From Candidatus Methanodesulfokora washburnensis (GTDB lineage: Archaea; Korarchaeota; Korarchaeia; Korarchaeales; Korarchaeaceae), in NCBI RefSeq assembly GCF_003947435.1, contig NZ_RCOS01000030.1, positions 1-44,345 of the forward strand: a DNA stretch of 44,345 nucleotides, in the 5' to 3' direction. The translations under genes were made by a program, and so were the position numbers. Numbering within the stretch: the stretch's first letter is position 1; every line of letters begins with the position of its first letter. Positions 23,701 through 32,377 of this stretch are shown here, one piece after another. The notes beneath the pieces were generated by a model, which was not told the DNA's origin, did no database searches, and saw only the letters and a list, made by a program, of their open reading frames with translations.

Positions 23701-23999
23701 GCAAGAATAGCCCCACCAATTAGTAGTGCCCAGCCCCATGGACCAATTGCCTTCGCTACAGTTAATATAGTTACTTTTGCCACAGCTGCCAGAGCTGCCG
23801 TTTTTGCTCCGGCATATGCACCTCCAAATCCTAACAAAAGTGATGATCCGATAGTTGCTACGCTAGCACAGGCCACATGTCCTTTCATAGAGCAGTACAT
23901 AGCAACACCTCTTAGGAAGAACAGTGGACCTGTTATTATGGTGGCCAATTCGAAGAGAAGCAGTACAGCACACCACATACCAAGCTTTTTCATTCGCAT
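23697..23999 (-). CDS. Small hydrophobic peptide precursor (possible bacteriocin-like or signal peptide)
   Basis: A 100-aa protein with a signal-like start (MRMKKLGMWCAVLLLFELAT), a Cys-containing middle (MYCSMKGHVACASVATIG) and a very Ala/Gly-rich hydrophobic C-terminal half (GFGGAYAGAKTAALAAVAKV, ending KAIGPWGWALLIGGAILA). ATG 23999 follows an AGGGGAATC-type site; a longer frame reaches 24053. Composition and small size recall precursors of membrane-active or circular bacteriocins, but no such family is recognised. It is the first gene of the unit with the M48 protease and the multi-TM protein. It could also be just a small membrane protein. Confidence 0.6.
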   Translation of the reverse strand: MRMKKLGMWCAVLLLFELATIITGPLFFLRGVAMYCSMKGHVACASVATIGSSLLLGFGGAYAGAKTAALAAVAKVTILTVAKAIGPWGWALLIGGAILA

Positions 24000-24366
24000 G
24001 ATTCCCCTTATAGTTCTTAGCAAACAGAATTTAAAAATCTTAAAAAAAATCAAAAGAAGGAAAAAGCAAAAAGTAAGATGTTTGAGAGATATTCGAGTTC
24101 GACTATCATTGTAACACTGCTATTTTCCGTCAAAAAGACAAGTACTATGATATTGCAGAGATGCTAGAAAGAAGAACATTCCTACTCTTTTTCTGATAAT
24201 GGGTAAGTCGATTTTTATAATAATAAGCTCGGAAGAATTTCCTCTACAACAAAGCTAGAATTTGTTAGCTAAAGTATAGAATTTTAAGTGGATTAGAAAA
24301 GTTCGGTGCATTCCATCAGCATAAGAAAAGTTTATTAAAGAGGAGATTTGAGGCTATGAGGGTAAT
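24000..24366 (+). other. Intergenic region between peptide operon and pyrF
   Basis: Divergent promoter space. For the minus strand a TATA-like TTTTTAAATT lies about 24024-24033. For pyrF a TTTATTAAAG box lies near 24332-24341, with GAGGAGA and GAGGG purine stretches before the TTG start. A short plus-strand frame (about 24080-24196, containing RQKDKYYDIAEMLERRTFL) has no start codon; it may be debris of a lost gene. Nothing else is recognisable. Confidence 0.5.
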
Positions 24367-25029
24367 TTGGAGCTGGAGGTTCTTAAAGAAGAGGCAAGAA
24401 GAAAAGGAAGCAGGCTTATACTTGCTGTAGATAACCCATCTCATCTGAGCCTCATTGAGAAATTGAAAAGCCTTTTAGCAGGAGTTAAGCTCGGAACAGT
24501 TCCAATAATATCCGGAAAAGCTGAAAATGTCATAAAAAAGGAGAGAGATTTGTATTTCATCTCGGACATGAAGATAGCTGATATTCCTGAGATAAACTCG
24601 AGAATAGCTGAAAAGTTGGTTGAGATGGGGTTCAGGGGCATGATATTTCACCTGTTCCCAATGAGCTTGGAGGAATCGGTAAAGCTCTTGCATGAGAGGG
24701 GATGCGATGCGATAGGCGTTGCGATGATGAGCCACAGAAATGCTTTTATTTTTGAGGAGAATTTCGAAAAATTGATAAAATATGGGATAACAGTTGATGT
24801 TGACGGTTTTGTAGTGGGAGCCACAAGGCCTGAATACATATCAAGAGCAAGGGAGATGACAAGAAAGCCCATTCTATCTCCTGGTATTGTTAAACAGGGG
24901 GCAATGCCAGGAGAAGCCATAAGATATGGAGCTGACTTTGAGATAGTTGGAAGGGCTATCACGGAGAGCCCAGATCCAGTTTCAGCAGCTGAGGAGATAG
25001 TAAAAAAGGAAAGGGAAGTTATATGCTAA
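24367..25029 (+). CDS. pyrF: Orotidine 5'-phosphate decarboxylase
   Basis: A 220-aa TIM-barrel enzyme that decarboxylates OMP to UMP, the last step of UMP synthesis. The catalytic D-x-K-x2-D is seen in FISDMKIADIP (Asp-67, Lys-69, Asp-72). ILAVDNP (Asp-22) and VKLGTVP (Lys-41) supply the other conserved residues, and FEIVGRAITESPDP is the phosphate-binding end. The start is TTG 24367 after a GAGGG site; no in-frame ATG fits. It overlaps pyrD by 7 bp, forming a two-gene pyrimidine unit. Confidence 0.95.
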   Translation: MELEVLKEEARRKGSRLILAVDNPSHLSLIEKLKSLLAGVKLGTVPIISGKAENVIKKERDLYFISDMKIADIPEINSRIAEKLVEMGFRGMIFHLFPMSLEESVKLLHERGCDAIGVAMMSHRNAFIFEENFEKLIKYGITVDVDGFVVGATRPEYISRAREMTRKPILSPGIVKQGAMPGEAIRYGADFEIVGRAITESPDPVSAAEEIVKKEREVIC

Positions 25030-25916
25030 GCGTATCCGTAGCGGGAATAAAGCTGGAGAACCCAATTGTAATTGCAAGCGGGATACTCGGCACAACTAGT
25101 GGCTTGATGAAAAGGCTTGCTGATGCAGGCGCAGGTGCAATAACCACCAAGACAACAACACTGAAGCCAAGGGAGGGAAATCCTCTTCCAAATGTTTATG
25201 AGCTGGATTTCGGTCTTGTCAACTCAATGGGGCTTCCGAATCCAGGGGCTGAGGAGATGGCTGAGGAGATAATCAAAGCTAAAAGAGAGGCAAAGATACC
25301 GATATTTGCGAGCATAGCTGGTGAGGATATAGACGAGTTCCTGAAAGTTGCCTCGATGATGGAGGAAGCTGGAGCCGATGCAGTAGAGCTGAATTTATCC
25401 TGTCCTCACTCAAGGAAACTTGGACTTGAGATGGGATCGGATCCTATTTTTGTTAAAACTCTGACAAAAGAGCTAAAGGGATCGATATCCATTCCCATCT
25501 TTGCAAAAATATCGGCTCACTTCCCCTCTATACCAGAGTACTTGGAGAAGTTCATAGAGCATGTAGATGGCGTGACTGCTATAAACACCCTGAGAGCTAT
25601 GGTGATAGATATTGATGAAATGGCCCCAATCCTAGGAGGAAAATACGGTGGCTTGTCAGGACCTGCTATAAGGCCCGTCGCCCTCAGGGTTGTGAACGAG
25701 ATAAGGAAGGCCTTTCCAGAGGTATCGATAATTGGAGTTGGGGGTGTTGAGGACTGGAGATCTGCTTTGGAGATGATAATGGCCGGAGCTGATGCGGTGG
25801 GAATTGGAACTGCGGTAAAGAAGGGGTTGAATGTGATAGAGGAGATAAAACTTGGTATCTCAAGATTTCTTACGGAGAAAGGCCTGAAGCTTGAGGATAT
25901 AAGGGGAATAGTTTGA
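25023..25916 (+). CDS. pyrD: Dihydroorotate dehydrogenase, class 1 type
   Basis: A 297-aa FMN enzyme oxidising dihydroorotate to orotate. The catalytic base is Cys-127 in VELNLSCPH, which marks class 1 rather than the Ser-using class 2. NSMGLPNPG, AKISAHFPS and SIIGVGGVEDW with AVGIGTAV form the FMN site. In class 1B enzymes an electron-transfer subunit PyrK is usually encoded next to pyrD; none is found here, so it may be elsewhere. The gene ends 1 bp from the convergent PhoU-like gene. Confidence 0.95.
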   Translation: MLSVSVAGIKLENPIVIASGILGTTSGLMKRLADAGAGAITTKTTTLKPREGNPLPNVYELDFGLVNSMGLPNPGAEEMAEEIIKAKREAKIPIFASIAGEDIDEFLKVASMMEEAGADAVELNLSCPHSRKLGLEMGSDPIFVKTLTKELKGSISIPIFAKISAHFPSIPEYLEKFIEHVDGVTAINTLRAMVIDIDEMAPILGGKYGGLSGPAIRPVALRVVNEIRKAFPEVSIIGVGGVEDWRSALEMIMAGADAVGIGTAVKKGLNVIEEIKLGISRFLTEKGLKLEDIRGIV

Positions 25917-25917
25917 A

Positions 25918-26847
25918 TTAATGTCTGAGCGATATGTCAACAGCTATCTCAGCTATATCCCCAGAATACTCGGAGATCCTAGCTATGTGCTCCATGAGAA
26001 GGTTGTCCTTCACCAGATTCATGAGCATATCCCTCATTTTCTTGCTCTCCTCTACTGTTCTCTCCGCCTTCTCATAGTTAAGGGAGGATATGGACTCAAA
26101 TGCGCTCTCAAATATCCTCCTAGATAGCTTTAATGCTTCGGGGACACCTTCTTTATTGACCATTGTTTTTGCTATTCCAACTATGTGATCTGATATCCTC
26201 TCCAAGAACTTCACAACAAGGCTGTAATCTATTGCTGCGCTGAGATCCTCAAGACCTGCCTCCTTCAGCACCTTCACATTCTTTATGGAGAGCTTAAGCT
26301 GTCTAAGCAGATAGTAGCACAATCTGTCGACATCGTCATCAGATTTTATCACAGCATCCCTTACATCTTCTCCCTTCACAAGCTCCTCCAAGTAATCCAT
26401 CATCCTGCTCACCATCCAGTAGAGCCTCATCAAAGCCTGCCTGAAGGGAAGCTGAGAGGGATCCAAAAGAACGTTTATCACCACCTTATTCCTGTTTTCC
26501 ATCACTATCTCCGCTCCTATCAGCCCTCTCTTTACGAACTCCCTCAGCTCCTCTAGATCGCTCAGAGAAAACTCTCCCTTCATCGGAGTTATCTCAATCT
26601 TGCTGTATCCCTCCATATAGCATGACAGAACAGCCCTTATCATCGATCCCCTCTCCGGGATCACCCTGACAACTTTTTCCTCCTCCTTCAGCTTCACGTT
26701 TTCCGGATATATTGAGATCTCAGAATTCTTTCTGACAAGCCTGAGCTTGTCTCCCTTTCCTATCCCCATCTGATCCATCCACTCCTTAGGCAAGGAGATT
26801 ATGTAGGTGGACCTGCCAGTGAGCTGGACTGTCCTTATCTCCTCCAA
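25918..26847 (-). CDS. AbrB-PhoU fusion regulator of phosphate uptake type
   Basis: A 309-aa protein. Residues 1-50 form an AbrB/SpoVT-like swapped-hairpin DNA-binding domain (VQLTGRSTYIISLPKEWMDQ, then GIGKGDKLRLVRK). The rest comprises two PhoU-type helical repeats with the metal-binding pattern seen in VVKFLERISDHIVGIA and ARISEYSGDIAEIAVD. This fusion is a common archaeal regulator, generally linked to phosphate transport. No pst genes are present here. It stands alone with its own upstream region (26848-26993). Confidence 0.88.
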   Translation of the reverse strand: MEEIRTVQLTGRSTYIISLPKEWMDQMGIGKGDKLRLVRKNSEISIYPENVKLKEEEKVVRVIPERGSMIRAVLSCYMEGYSKIEITPMKGEFSLSDLEELREFVKRGLIGAEIVMENRNKVVINVLLDPSQLPFRQALMRLYWMVSRMMDYLEELVKGEDVRDAVIKSDDDVDRLCYYLLRQLKLSIKNVKVLKEAGLEDLSAAIDYSLVVKFLERISDHIVGIAKTMVNKEGVPEALKLSRRIFESAFESISSLNYEKAERTVEESKKMRDMLMNLVKDNLLMEHIARISEYSGDIAEIAVDISLRH

Positions 26848-26993
26848 GCTGACACCAAGCGATTACTCCCCTTTAATAATTAAGATCCCATTTCAGAGAG
26901 AAATGTAATAAAACAAAAGTCATATTATTAATTAAAAACTTAAGCTATGTATCTATATCTCTTGATAATAAGCTAGTTATCTTTTATAAATTT

Positions 26994-27767
26994 TTATTTT
27001 CTCAAAAAACTGCATTCCGGACAGCTCGGATCCCTTCTAACCTCTATAAGATCAAAGCTCATGGAGGCGGCATCGTAGATAAGCAGCCTGTTCTCCAGAA
27101 GGTTCCCAACTCCTGTTAAATACTTTACCACCTCTGTTGCTAGTATTGTCCCTATTGTGCCGGCTACAGCTCCCAGTATAGGAAACACCTCTTTTTTAGG
27201 AGGAGTGGGAAATATACACCTTAAACAAGCCGTTTTACCTGGAATTATTGTTGTTGCCTGGCCGAAGAGACCGCGAACAGCCCCATGAAAGAATGGGATA
27301 CCAGCCTTGAGGCATGCTCTATTCAGCAAATATCTTGTATCAAAATTATCTAAGGCATCCACAACTGCATCAACACCATCAATAATTCTTAACAGGGTTT
27401 CCTCTGTTATCTCCTCATCATAAGCCCTTATTTTGATAGTAGGATTTATCTGGTGCAGTTTTTCACGAGCAGATTCTGCCTTCCTTCTTCCTATATCCTT
27501 GTCCCAGTGAAGAAGCTGCCTGTTTAAATTGCTCAGCTCCACCACATCATTGTCAACTATTCTCAGCTCTCCAATACCTGATGCCGCAAGATAGACTGAT
27601 ACAGGAAATCCAAGCCCTCCAGCTCCAGCAACAAGCACTTTTGCTTTCTTCAGCTTTCTCTGGCCGTCTTTTCCAAAGATCATTATCTGCCTATCATATC
27701 TGATGAGATCATAATCAGTGAGATCAGGAAATTCAGTTGCTGTGTTATCTGTATGCTCAAAGGACAT
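26994..27767 (-). CDS. E1-like adenylyltransferase (ThiF/MoeB/HesA family)
   Basis: A 257-aa E1-like enzyme. DYDLIRYDRQIMIFGKDGQR is the family opening, AGAGGLG (near residues 48-54) the ATP-binding loop, and NLNRQLLHWDKDIG and DALDNFDTRYLLN the Arg finger and Asp region. Two zinc C-x2-C pairs are present (CLRC and CPEC). It would adenylate the C-terminal Gly-Gly of a ubiquitin-like or sulfur-carrier protein. No such partner gene is nearby. It could serve molybdopterin, tRNA thiolation or protein modification. Confidence 0.9.
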   Translation of the reverse strand: MSFEHTDNTATEFPDLTDYDLIRYDRQIMIFGKDGQRKLKKAKVLVAGAGGLGFPVSVYLAASGIGELRIVDNDVVELSNLNRQLLHWDKDIGRRKAESAREKLHQINPTIKIRAYDEEITEETLLRIIDGVDAVVDALDNFDTRYLLNRACLKAGIPFFHGAVRGLFGQATTIIPGKTACLRCIFPTPPKKEVFPILGAVAGTIGTILATEVVKYLTGVGNLLENRLLIYDAASMSFDLIEVRRDPSCPECSFLRK

Positions 27768-27931
27768 GGCTCTCCGTCCTCAGGGTATCGATTTTGAAAA
27801 GCATATAAGGATTTTGGATAGCACTACATAAATGTTTTATGTTCACATTCTAGGAGATTCTTCATAACGGTTACTCTTTCTTATTCGTGATAAAATTATT
27901 AGCTTCCCTAGTTAAAGATCTTGGTGGTAGG

Positions 27932-29803
27932 ATGAAAAAGCCTATTATAATCCTCCTGATCCTGCCCCTAGTTCTTGTCTCAGCACAGCCTCCATCGGCA
28001 AACATAGTTTTCTATGCAGAAAAAGTCTCATATCCGCTTCCAAGCATACCGGAGCCCGTCCTACAGGGAGGAGTCTTGAAGGTCATCTCGAGCTTGCAGA
28101 TAAGCAAAGCCAAGATACACAATGAGCTTGGATCATACGATCTCCCTCTATTGTCCAAAAATTCATCAGGGTTCTTCTTCTCAGTTCCAAAGGACGTGAG
28201 ACCTGGTCTATACAACTTGCTTTTATCCAGTGAATCGGAAAGCATAGAGGAACCGCATTCCGTCTGGGTGATGTCAAGCTGGCCGAAAATGCTCAGACTT
28301 CTGGCATTCGGTGATGTAAAAACTCCTACTGCAGCTCCAAACTTCTTCGAGGCTGTGAAGGAGATAAACCTGATAAATCCAGATGTTGCGATATTCCTGG
28401 GAGATCTCGTTGAGACTCCATCTATATCATCTGCATGGAAGCTTTTTCTGGGCTCATACAACCTCCTTGAGGTGCCAACTTATGTTGTGATAGGAAACCA
28501 CGAGTATGAGACCAGAGGAAAAGCTGACATATACAGGAGCATATTTGGCCCGTGGAACTACTCAGTGTCGATAGGAAACTTCTTTATAGTGGTTCTCCCA
28601 ACGGATGAGGATGGATGGATAAGGGAGGAGTACATAAGATGGGCCGATGAAGTCCTATCCACTGCAGAAGGAAAGTTCAAGATACTGGCATTCCACCATC
28701 CTTTGTTCTCCCCTGAACTGAAAGAAAGAGGAATATACGAGGTAAATGTGAGCTCGATAGACGATTTTGACAGGCTTCTCTCCGATAAATACATATATGG
28801 AAGTTTTGCGGACCATCCGAAGGAGGCTAAGATGCTCTTCAGCGTGATAATAAACAGAGATGTTAGGCTCATTCTCTCAGAGCACATACACACGGATTTG
28901 AATGTAATGGTCAGGGATTGGAATGGAAAAATGCATTACTTCATCTCCCCAGCTGCAATAGCATACGACATAAGGCAGAATGATATAAGAGGATTCAAGC
29001 TGCTCAGGATATATGACAATGGAACAGTTGACCTGAGAAGCACTTACTACGATGGAACTGGCTTTGCCAAGTACCCTAACTCGATACCTCTGGATTCAGG
29101 GGAGGGAGTGGAGCCTTACAAGCTTGGATTTCTCAAGTACTTCTACATAAATAACGATGGAAAGCACCATGATGTATCATTTGAGGCAATAAACGAGCTC
29201 AAGGAGGAGTTCTGTGACATAAAAGTTGTGTTCAGATTGCCTCAAGATGTCCAAATAAGCTCATATAGGATGTTGATGGAGGGAACTAAAGGAAATTATG
29301 AGGTCATTGACTACAATGGAACCAGATTTGTGATATTCAAGAATTTATGCCTTCCCGCTAACTCAGCTGTGTCCATAGGGTTTTACACAAGCGACGACAA
29401 AGTTCCTCCTGTTATAAAATTCCTTGGAGCAGAAGAGCACGGAAAGTGGACAATTGTCAGATTCTCTGTACAGGACAGTGGATGGGGACCGAAGAACATG
29501 AGCATATCCTACAAAATAGGGGATAGGTGGGAAAAGCCGGATCTAGTTGACATGAGTCCTATTGAGAACGGAACTATTGTGTACTCGGCATGGATACCAG
29601 CAAAGGGAGCTGATATAAGGGCTGTGGCATATGATTTCGCTGGAAACAGTGCAACATGGAAACCAGCTGTACCCCAGCCGACAGGACCTCAGCCAACTCC
29701 ACCTGCAGAGCAACCTCAGACACCTTATACAGTAATCATGATCGCTGTGCTAGCTGTGGTGATTTTCCTAACTCTCCTAGTTATCATAAGGAGAAGGAAG
29801 TAA
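27932..29803 (+). CDS. Surface-anchored calcineurin-like metallophosphoesterase
   Basis: A 623-aa secreted protein: cleavable-looking signal peptide (KKPIIILLILPLVLVSAQ), N-terminal beta region, then a metallophosphoesterase domain with LLAFGDVKTP, IFLGDLVE, IGNHEYET, FHHPLF and SEHIHTDLN in the correct order for a two-metal site. A C-terminal beta domain, a Pro-rich linker (PTGPQPTPPAEQPQTP), one TM helix and an RRRK stop-transfer follow. ATG 27932 follows GGTGGTAGG and gives a proper signal peptide; the open frame begins earlier with GTG. It faces outside the cell. Possible roles are phosphate scavenging or nucleotide breakdown. Confidence 0.88.
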   Translation: MKKPIIILLILPLVLVSAQPPSANIVFYAEKVSYPLPSIPEPVLQGGVLKVISSLQISKAKIHNELGSYDLPLLSKNSSGFFFSVPKDVRPGLYNLLLSSESESIEEPHSVWVMSSWPKMLRLLAFGDVKTPTAAPNFFEAVKEINLINPDVAIFLGDLVETPSISSAWKLFLGSYNLLEVPTYVVIGNHEYETRGKADIYRSIFGPWNYSVSIGNFFIVVLPTDEDGWIREEYIRWADEVLSTAEGKFKILAFHHPLFSPELKERGIYEVNVSSIDDFDRLLSDKYIYGSFADHPKEAKMLFSVIINRDVRLILSEHIHTDLNVMVRDWNGKMHYFISPAAIAYDIRQNDIRGFKLLRIYDNGTVDLRSTYYDGTGFAKYPNSIPLDSGEGVEPYKLGFLKYFYINNDGKHHDVSFEAINELKEEFCDIKVVFRLPQDVQISSYRMLMEGTKGNYEVIDYNGTRFVIFKNLCLPANSAVSIGFYTSDDKVPPVIKFLGAEEHGKWTIVRFSVQDSGWGPKNMSISYKIGDRWEKPDLVDMSPIENGTIVYSAWIPAKGADIRAVAYDFAGNSATWKPAVPQPTGPQPTPPAEQPQTPYTVIMIAVLAVVIFLTLLVIIRRRK

Positions 29804-29825
29804 ACAGCTAGCAAAACCCCTTACT

Positions 29826-29842
29826 CTTTTTTAAGAAAAAAG
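29826..29842. terminator. A/T hairpin between convergent genes, bidirectional terminator candidate
   Basis: CTTTTTT and AAAAAAG pair around AAG in the 54-bp gap between the two convergent surface-protein genes. The T-runs on both strands would favour termination in each direction, as archaeal RNA polymerase stops at oligo-T. Confidence 0.5.
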
Positions 29843-29857
29843 AATGGAGGGGAATTC

Positions 29858-30838
29858 TCAGCTCTTCTTCCTCCTCATGAGGAGTACTGCTAAAGCTATC
29901 ACTATTATTATCACCACTATGATGGATGTCCATAAAGCTATGTTAGCTCCTCCTCCCTGATATGTTGGCTTCGTTCCCTTGAGCCCAACTGCCCACAGTA
30001 CTACATTTGTCACAAATTTTGGTCCGTCTAGCTTCGGGAATTCCTCATAGCTGCTGATCCACATTCCCTTGTAGTGATCAAATGGGGCCTCAGCGCTGAA
30101 TATTACTATACCGTTGTTGGGCATCACCTCTGCTGCCATCTCCAATATCTTTCCCCTGTAGTTAACTGGATATGCCTGAGGCAGAGGTGGAGTGAACTCT
30201 GCTATTGCCCCTCCATCGCTCGTCCAGGCTATTCTGTAAACATTCGGTATTGTCTCATTTACAAGATTCATCCACTTTCCATTGTAATATGCAGCAACAG
30301 CCCCTGGACCATGGAAGAGCACATAATTGCTGATGCCGTCAGCAAGAACTGAGAGAGGTGGATCGGGTGATATTATGGCAGCCACATGGTATGGTTTTGC
30401 TGGTGCTAACTTGGGATCTGTTGCCTCACAGTGATCGTTCCTTAAAACGCTGCCCACGGCCTCAAGAACGGAGTTTGCAGGAGCTATTCTGAGATAATCT
30501 CCTCCCTTATAATCAGAGTCTCCAGTGACCCATAGAACTTTTCCTCCCTGATCAAACCACTGCTTTATCGCAGATATCTCATCCTTTGTGTAGTTCTGGG
30601 ACGTATCCACTTGGACAAGTATTAGAAGGGCTGCGTTCTTTATGTCATCAAATTTTATCGTCTCCGTGTAGACCTTCCACTCCACCTGCGTTATATTTCC
30701 CATCATCCAGTTAAGGGAGGCATCTGGCTTCATCATTCCCTTTGCAAAGACGACAACAAGAGGTTTTCCCTGAGCCCCTACAAGAAGAGCTGGAGAGGAT
30801 GCCAACAGAAGAGCTAGAAACAAGGCCATGCTCCTCAT
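29858..30838 (-). CDS. Surface-anchored ThuA/DUF4350-like (class-I GATase fold) protein
   Basis: A 326-aa protein with a signal peptide (RSMALFLALLLASSPALLVG), a flavodoxin-like domain with the pattern DIKNAALLILVQV, EISAIKQWFDQGGKVLWVTG, and later NNGIVIFSAEAP. A C-terminal TM helix ends in MRRKKS. The segment with AIKQWFDQGGKVLWVTG resembles DUF4350/ThuA-type domains that occur in archaeal surface and transport loci. It converges on the phosphoesterase and shares its anchor style. It may bind a sugar or other solute outside; no enzymatic residues are certain. Confidence 0.7.
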   Translation of the reverse strand: MRSMALFLALLLASSPALLVGAQGKPLVVVFAKGMMKPDASLNWMMGNITQVEWKVYTETIKFDDIKNAALLILVQVDTSQNYTKDEISAIKQWFDQGGKVLWVTGDSDYKGGDYLRIAPANSVLEAVGSVLRNDHCEATDPKLAPAKPYHVAAIISPDPPLSVLADGISNYVLFHGPGAVAAYYNGKWMNLVNETIPNVYRIAWTSDGGAIAEFTPPLPQAYPVNYRGKILEMAAEVMPNNGIVIFSAEAPFDHYKGMWISSYEEFPKLDGPKFVTNVVLWAVGLKGTKPTYQGGGANIALWTSIIVVIIIVIALAVLLMRRKKS

Positions 30839-30919
30839 ATTTCCACCTATAAACTCAAAGACTGGAATTATAAATAGTTTTCTTGAGAAAAAGATTTTAA
30901 ATTACATCTATGGAAAAGC

Positions 30920-32374
30920 TTGGTGAGCTTATTGAGGAGATATGGTGTCGGAAAATCAGCTTTTCTGGCCTTAATTGTAGCAGTACTTGTTTTAATAGCA
31001 GTTTTGGTTCTTATGCAAGCAAAAGCTCCAGTCCAGCAGCCACAGAAAGGCATAACACTCAGGGTGATAACAAGGCATGGTTATGACATATTAGATGTGG
31101 CCAAGAGCGAGTTTCTGGCATCGGATTATGCAAAGAAATACAACATAGTCAATGTTGAGTGGCTCTCCATAGATCCAGGGGAGTGGGTTGATGTGATAAA
31201 GGCAAGCGCATCCAAGCCGGGACAGGAGATAGATGTCGCATGGGGTGGAGGTCCAACTCTCTTCGATCTTCTGGTGAGACAGGGTCTTTTAAGACCAATT
31301 GACAGCGATCTCGTGATATCCGTCTCCAAGGAGATACCAGATGAGCTCTCTGGTGCGATAATGAAGAGAACTGCTGATGGGAAACTCCTCTGGGTTGCAG
31401 CTGCTATATCCTCATTCGGCTTCACCGTGAACACAAACTACCTCCAGAAAGCCGGGCTTCCAATGCCGGACAAGTGGATAGATCTTGCAAATGAGACTTT
31501 TGCCAAAACCCTGCCAATACCCAGCGTTGGGACTGCAGATGCCTCTGTAAGCACGAGCAACACGAGAATGTTCGAGATAATACTTCAGGACTACGGATGG
31601 GTAAAGGGCTGGCAGATATTAACGCTTCTTGGCGCGAATGCTAGGATATATGATGAATCCGGGCTTGTCAGGGACGCTGTTATAAGAGGGGATGTTGGAG
31701 TTGGGACTACAATTGACTTTTATGGCTACACAGCCCAGCTTGAGAAGCCCGAGTTCTGCAGATACATAGTCCCATCAGATGGCTCCATAGTTAACGGGGA
31801 TCCCATAGCTCTTTTAAGCACTACTAAAAACCCAGAGGCAGCTCAGGCTTTTATAGCATGGGTTCTCAGCACCGAAGGACAGAAGATATGGCTTGATCCT
31901 AGGGTAAACAGGATGCCAGCAAATCCAAGGGTTTTTGATACGCCAGAGGGAAAGAAGAGGGAGGATCTTAGAATAGCGTACGAGAACACGATGAAGGTGC
32001 TGGCGATAAACTTCAGCGATGAGGTAGCAAGCTCTTATGAGCAGTCTTTGATATGGTTCTTCTACTCCACCATAACAGCAGTCCATGATAAACTGCAAAA
32101 CACATGGGAGAAACTTGCAAAGGCCAAGCTGGATGGAAAAATATCAGAGAGCGAGTTCCTGAGACTTGTTGAGATGATGACAGATCCTACAAAGCTCAGC
32201 TTCAAGGATCCGAAGACTGGAAAAGTTGAGACCTTCACTGAAAGCTATGCAAAAAGCATAAATGAGGCCTTGTTCACGGATGTTGACTACAGAAAGTCGC
32301 TAATAGAGGCATGGAAGAAAGCTGCTACAGCAAGATATGATATGATCCTTGAGGAGCTGAAGAAGCTGGGTTAG
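30920..32374 (+). CDS. ABC transporter solute-binding protein (iron/thiamin/spermidine type)
   Basis: A 484-aa extracellular binding protein with an N-terminal membrane anchor (about residues 12-33) and a family-1/6-type fold: LRVITRHGYDILDVAKSEFL, then DVAWGGGPTLFDLLVRQGLL, SSFGFTVNTNYLQKAGLPMP and NPEAAQAFIAWVLSTEGQKI. A helical extension of about 100 residues at the end is extra. A TATA-like TTTTAAAT near 30893-30900 is 25 nt before TTG 30920 and GTG 30923, so the message may be leaderless with a non-ATG start. It leads a three-gene operon with permease and ATPase. The ligand is not identifiable. Confidence 0.85.
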   Translation: MVSLLRRYGVGKSAFLALIVAVLVLIAVLVLMQAKAPVQQPQKGITLRVITRHGYDILDVAKSEFLASDYAKKYNIVNVEWLSIDPGEWVDVIKASASKPGQEIDVAWGGGPTLFDLLVRQGLLRPIDSDLVISVSKEIPDELSGAIMKRTADGKLLWVAAAISSFGFTVNTNYLQKAGLPMPDKWIDLANETFAKTLPIPSVGTADASVSTSNTRMFEIILQDYGWVKGWQILTLLGANARIYDESGLVRDAVIRGDVGVGTTIDFYGYTAQLEKPEFCRYIVPSDGSIVNGDPIALLSTTKNPEAAQAFIAWVLSTEGQKIWLDPRVNRMPANPRVFDTPEGKKREDLRIAYENTMKVLAINFSDEVASSYEQSLIWFFYSTITAVHDKLQNTWEKLAKAKLDGKISESEFLRLVEMMTDPTKLSFKDPKTGKVETFTESYAKSINEALFTDVDYRKSLIEAWKKAATARYDMILEELKKLG

Positions 32375-32377
32375 AAC

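Noticed and set aside
21684-23999. Encapsulin nanocompartment operon
   Set aside because: The ferritin-like gene has no HK97-type shell gene beside it; the following genes encode membrane proteins and a protease.
27826-27842. Palindrome ACATAAA-TGT-TTTATGT upstream of the phosphoesterase gene
   Set aside because: Short, AT-rich arms are expected by chance in AT-rich promoter regions; no second copy seen.
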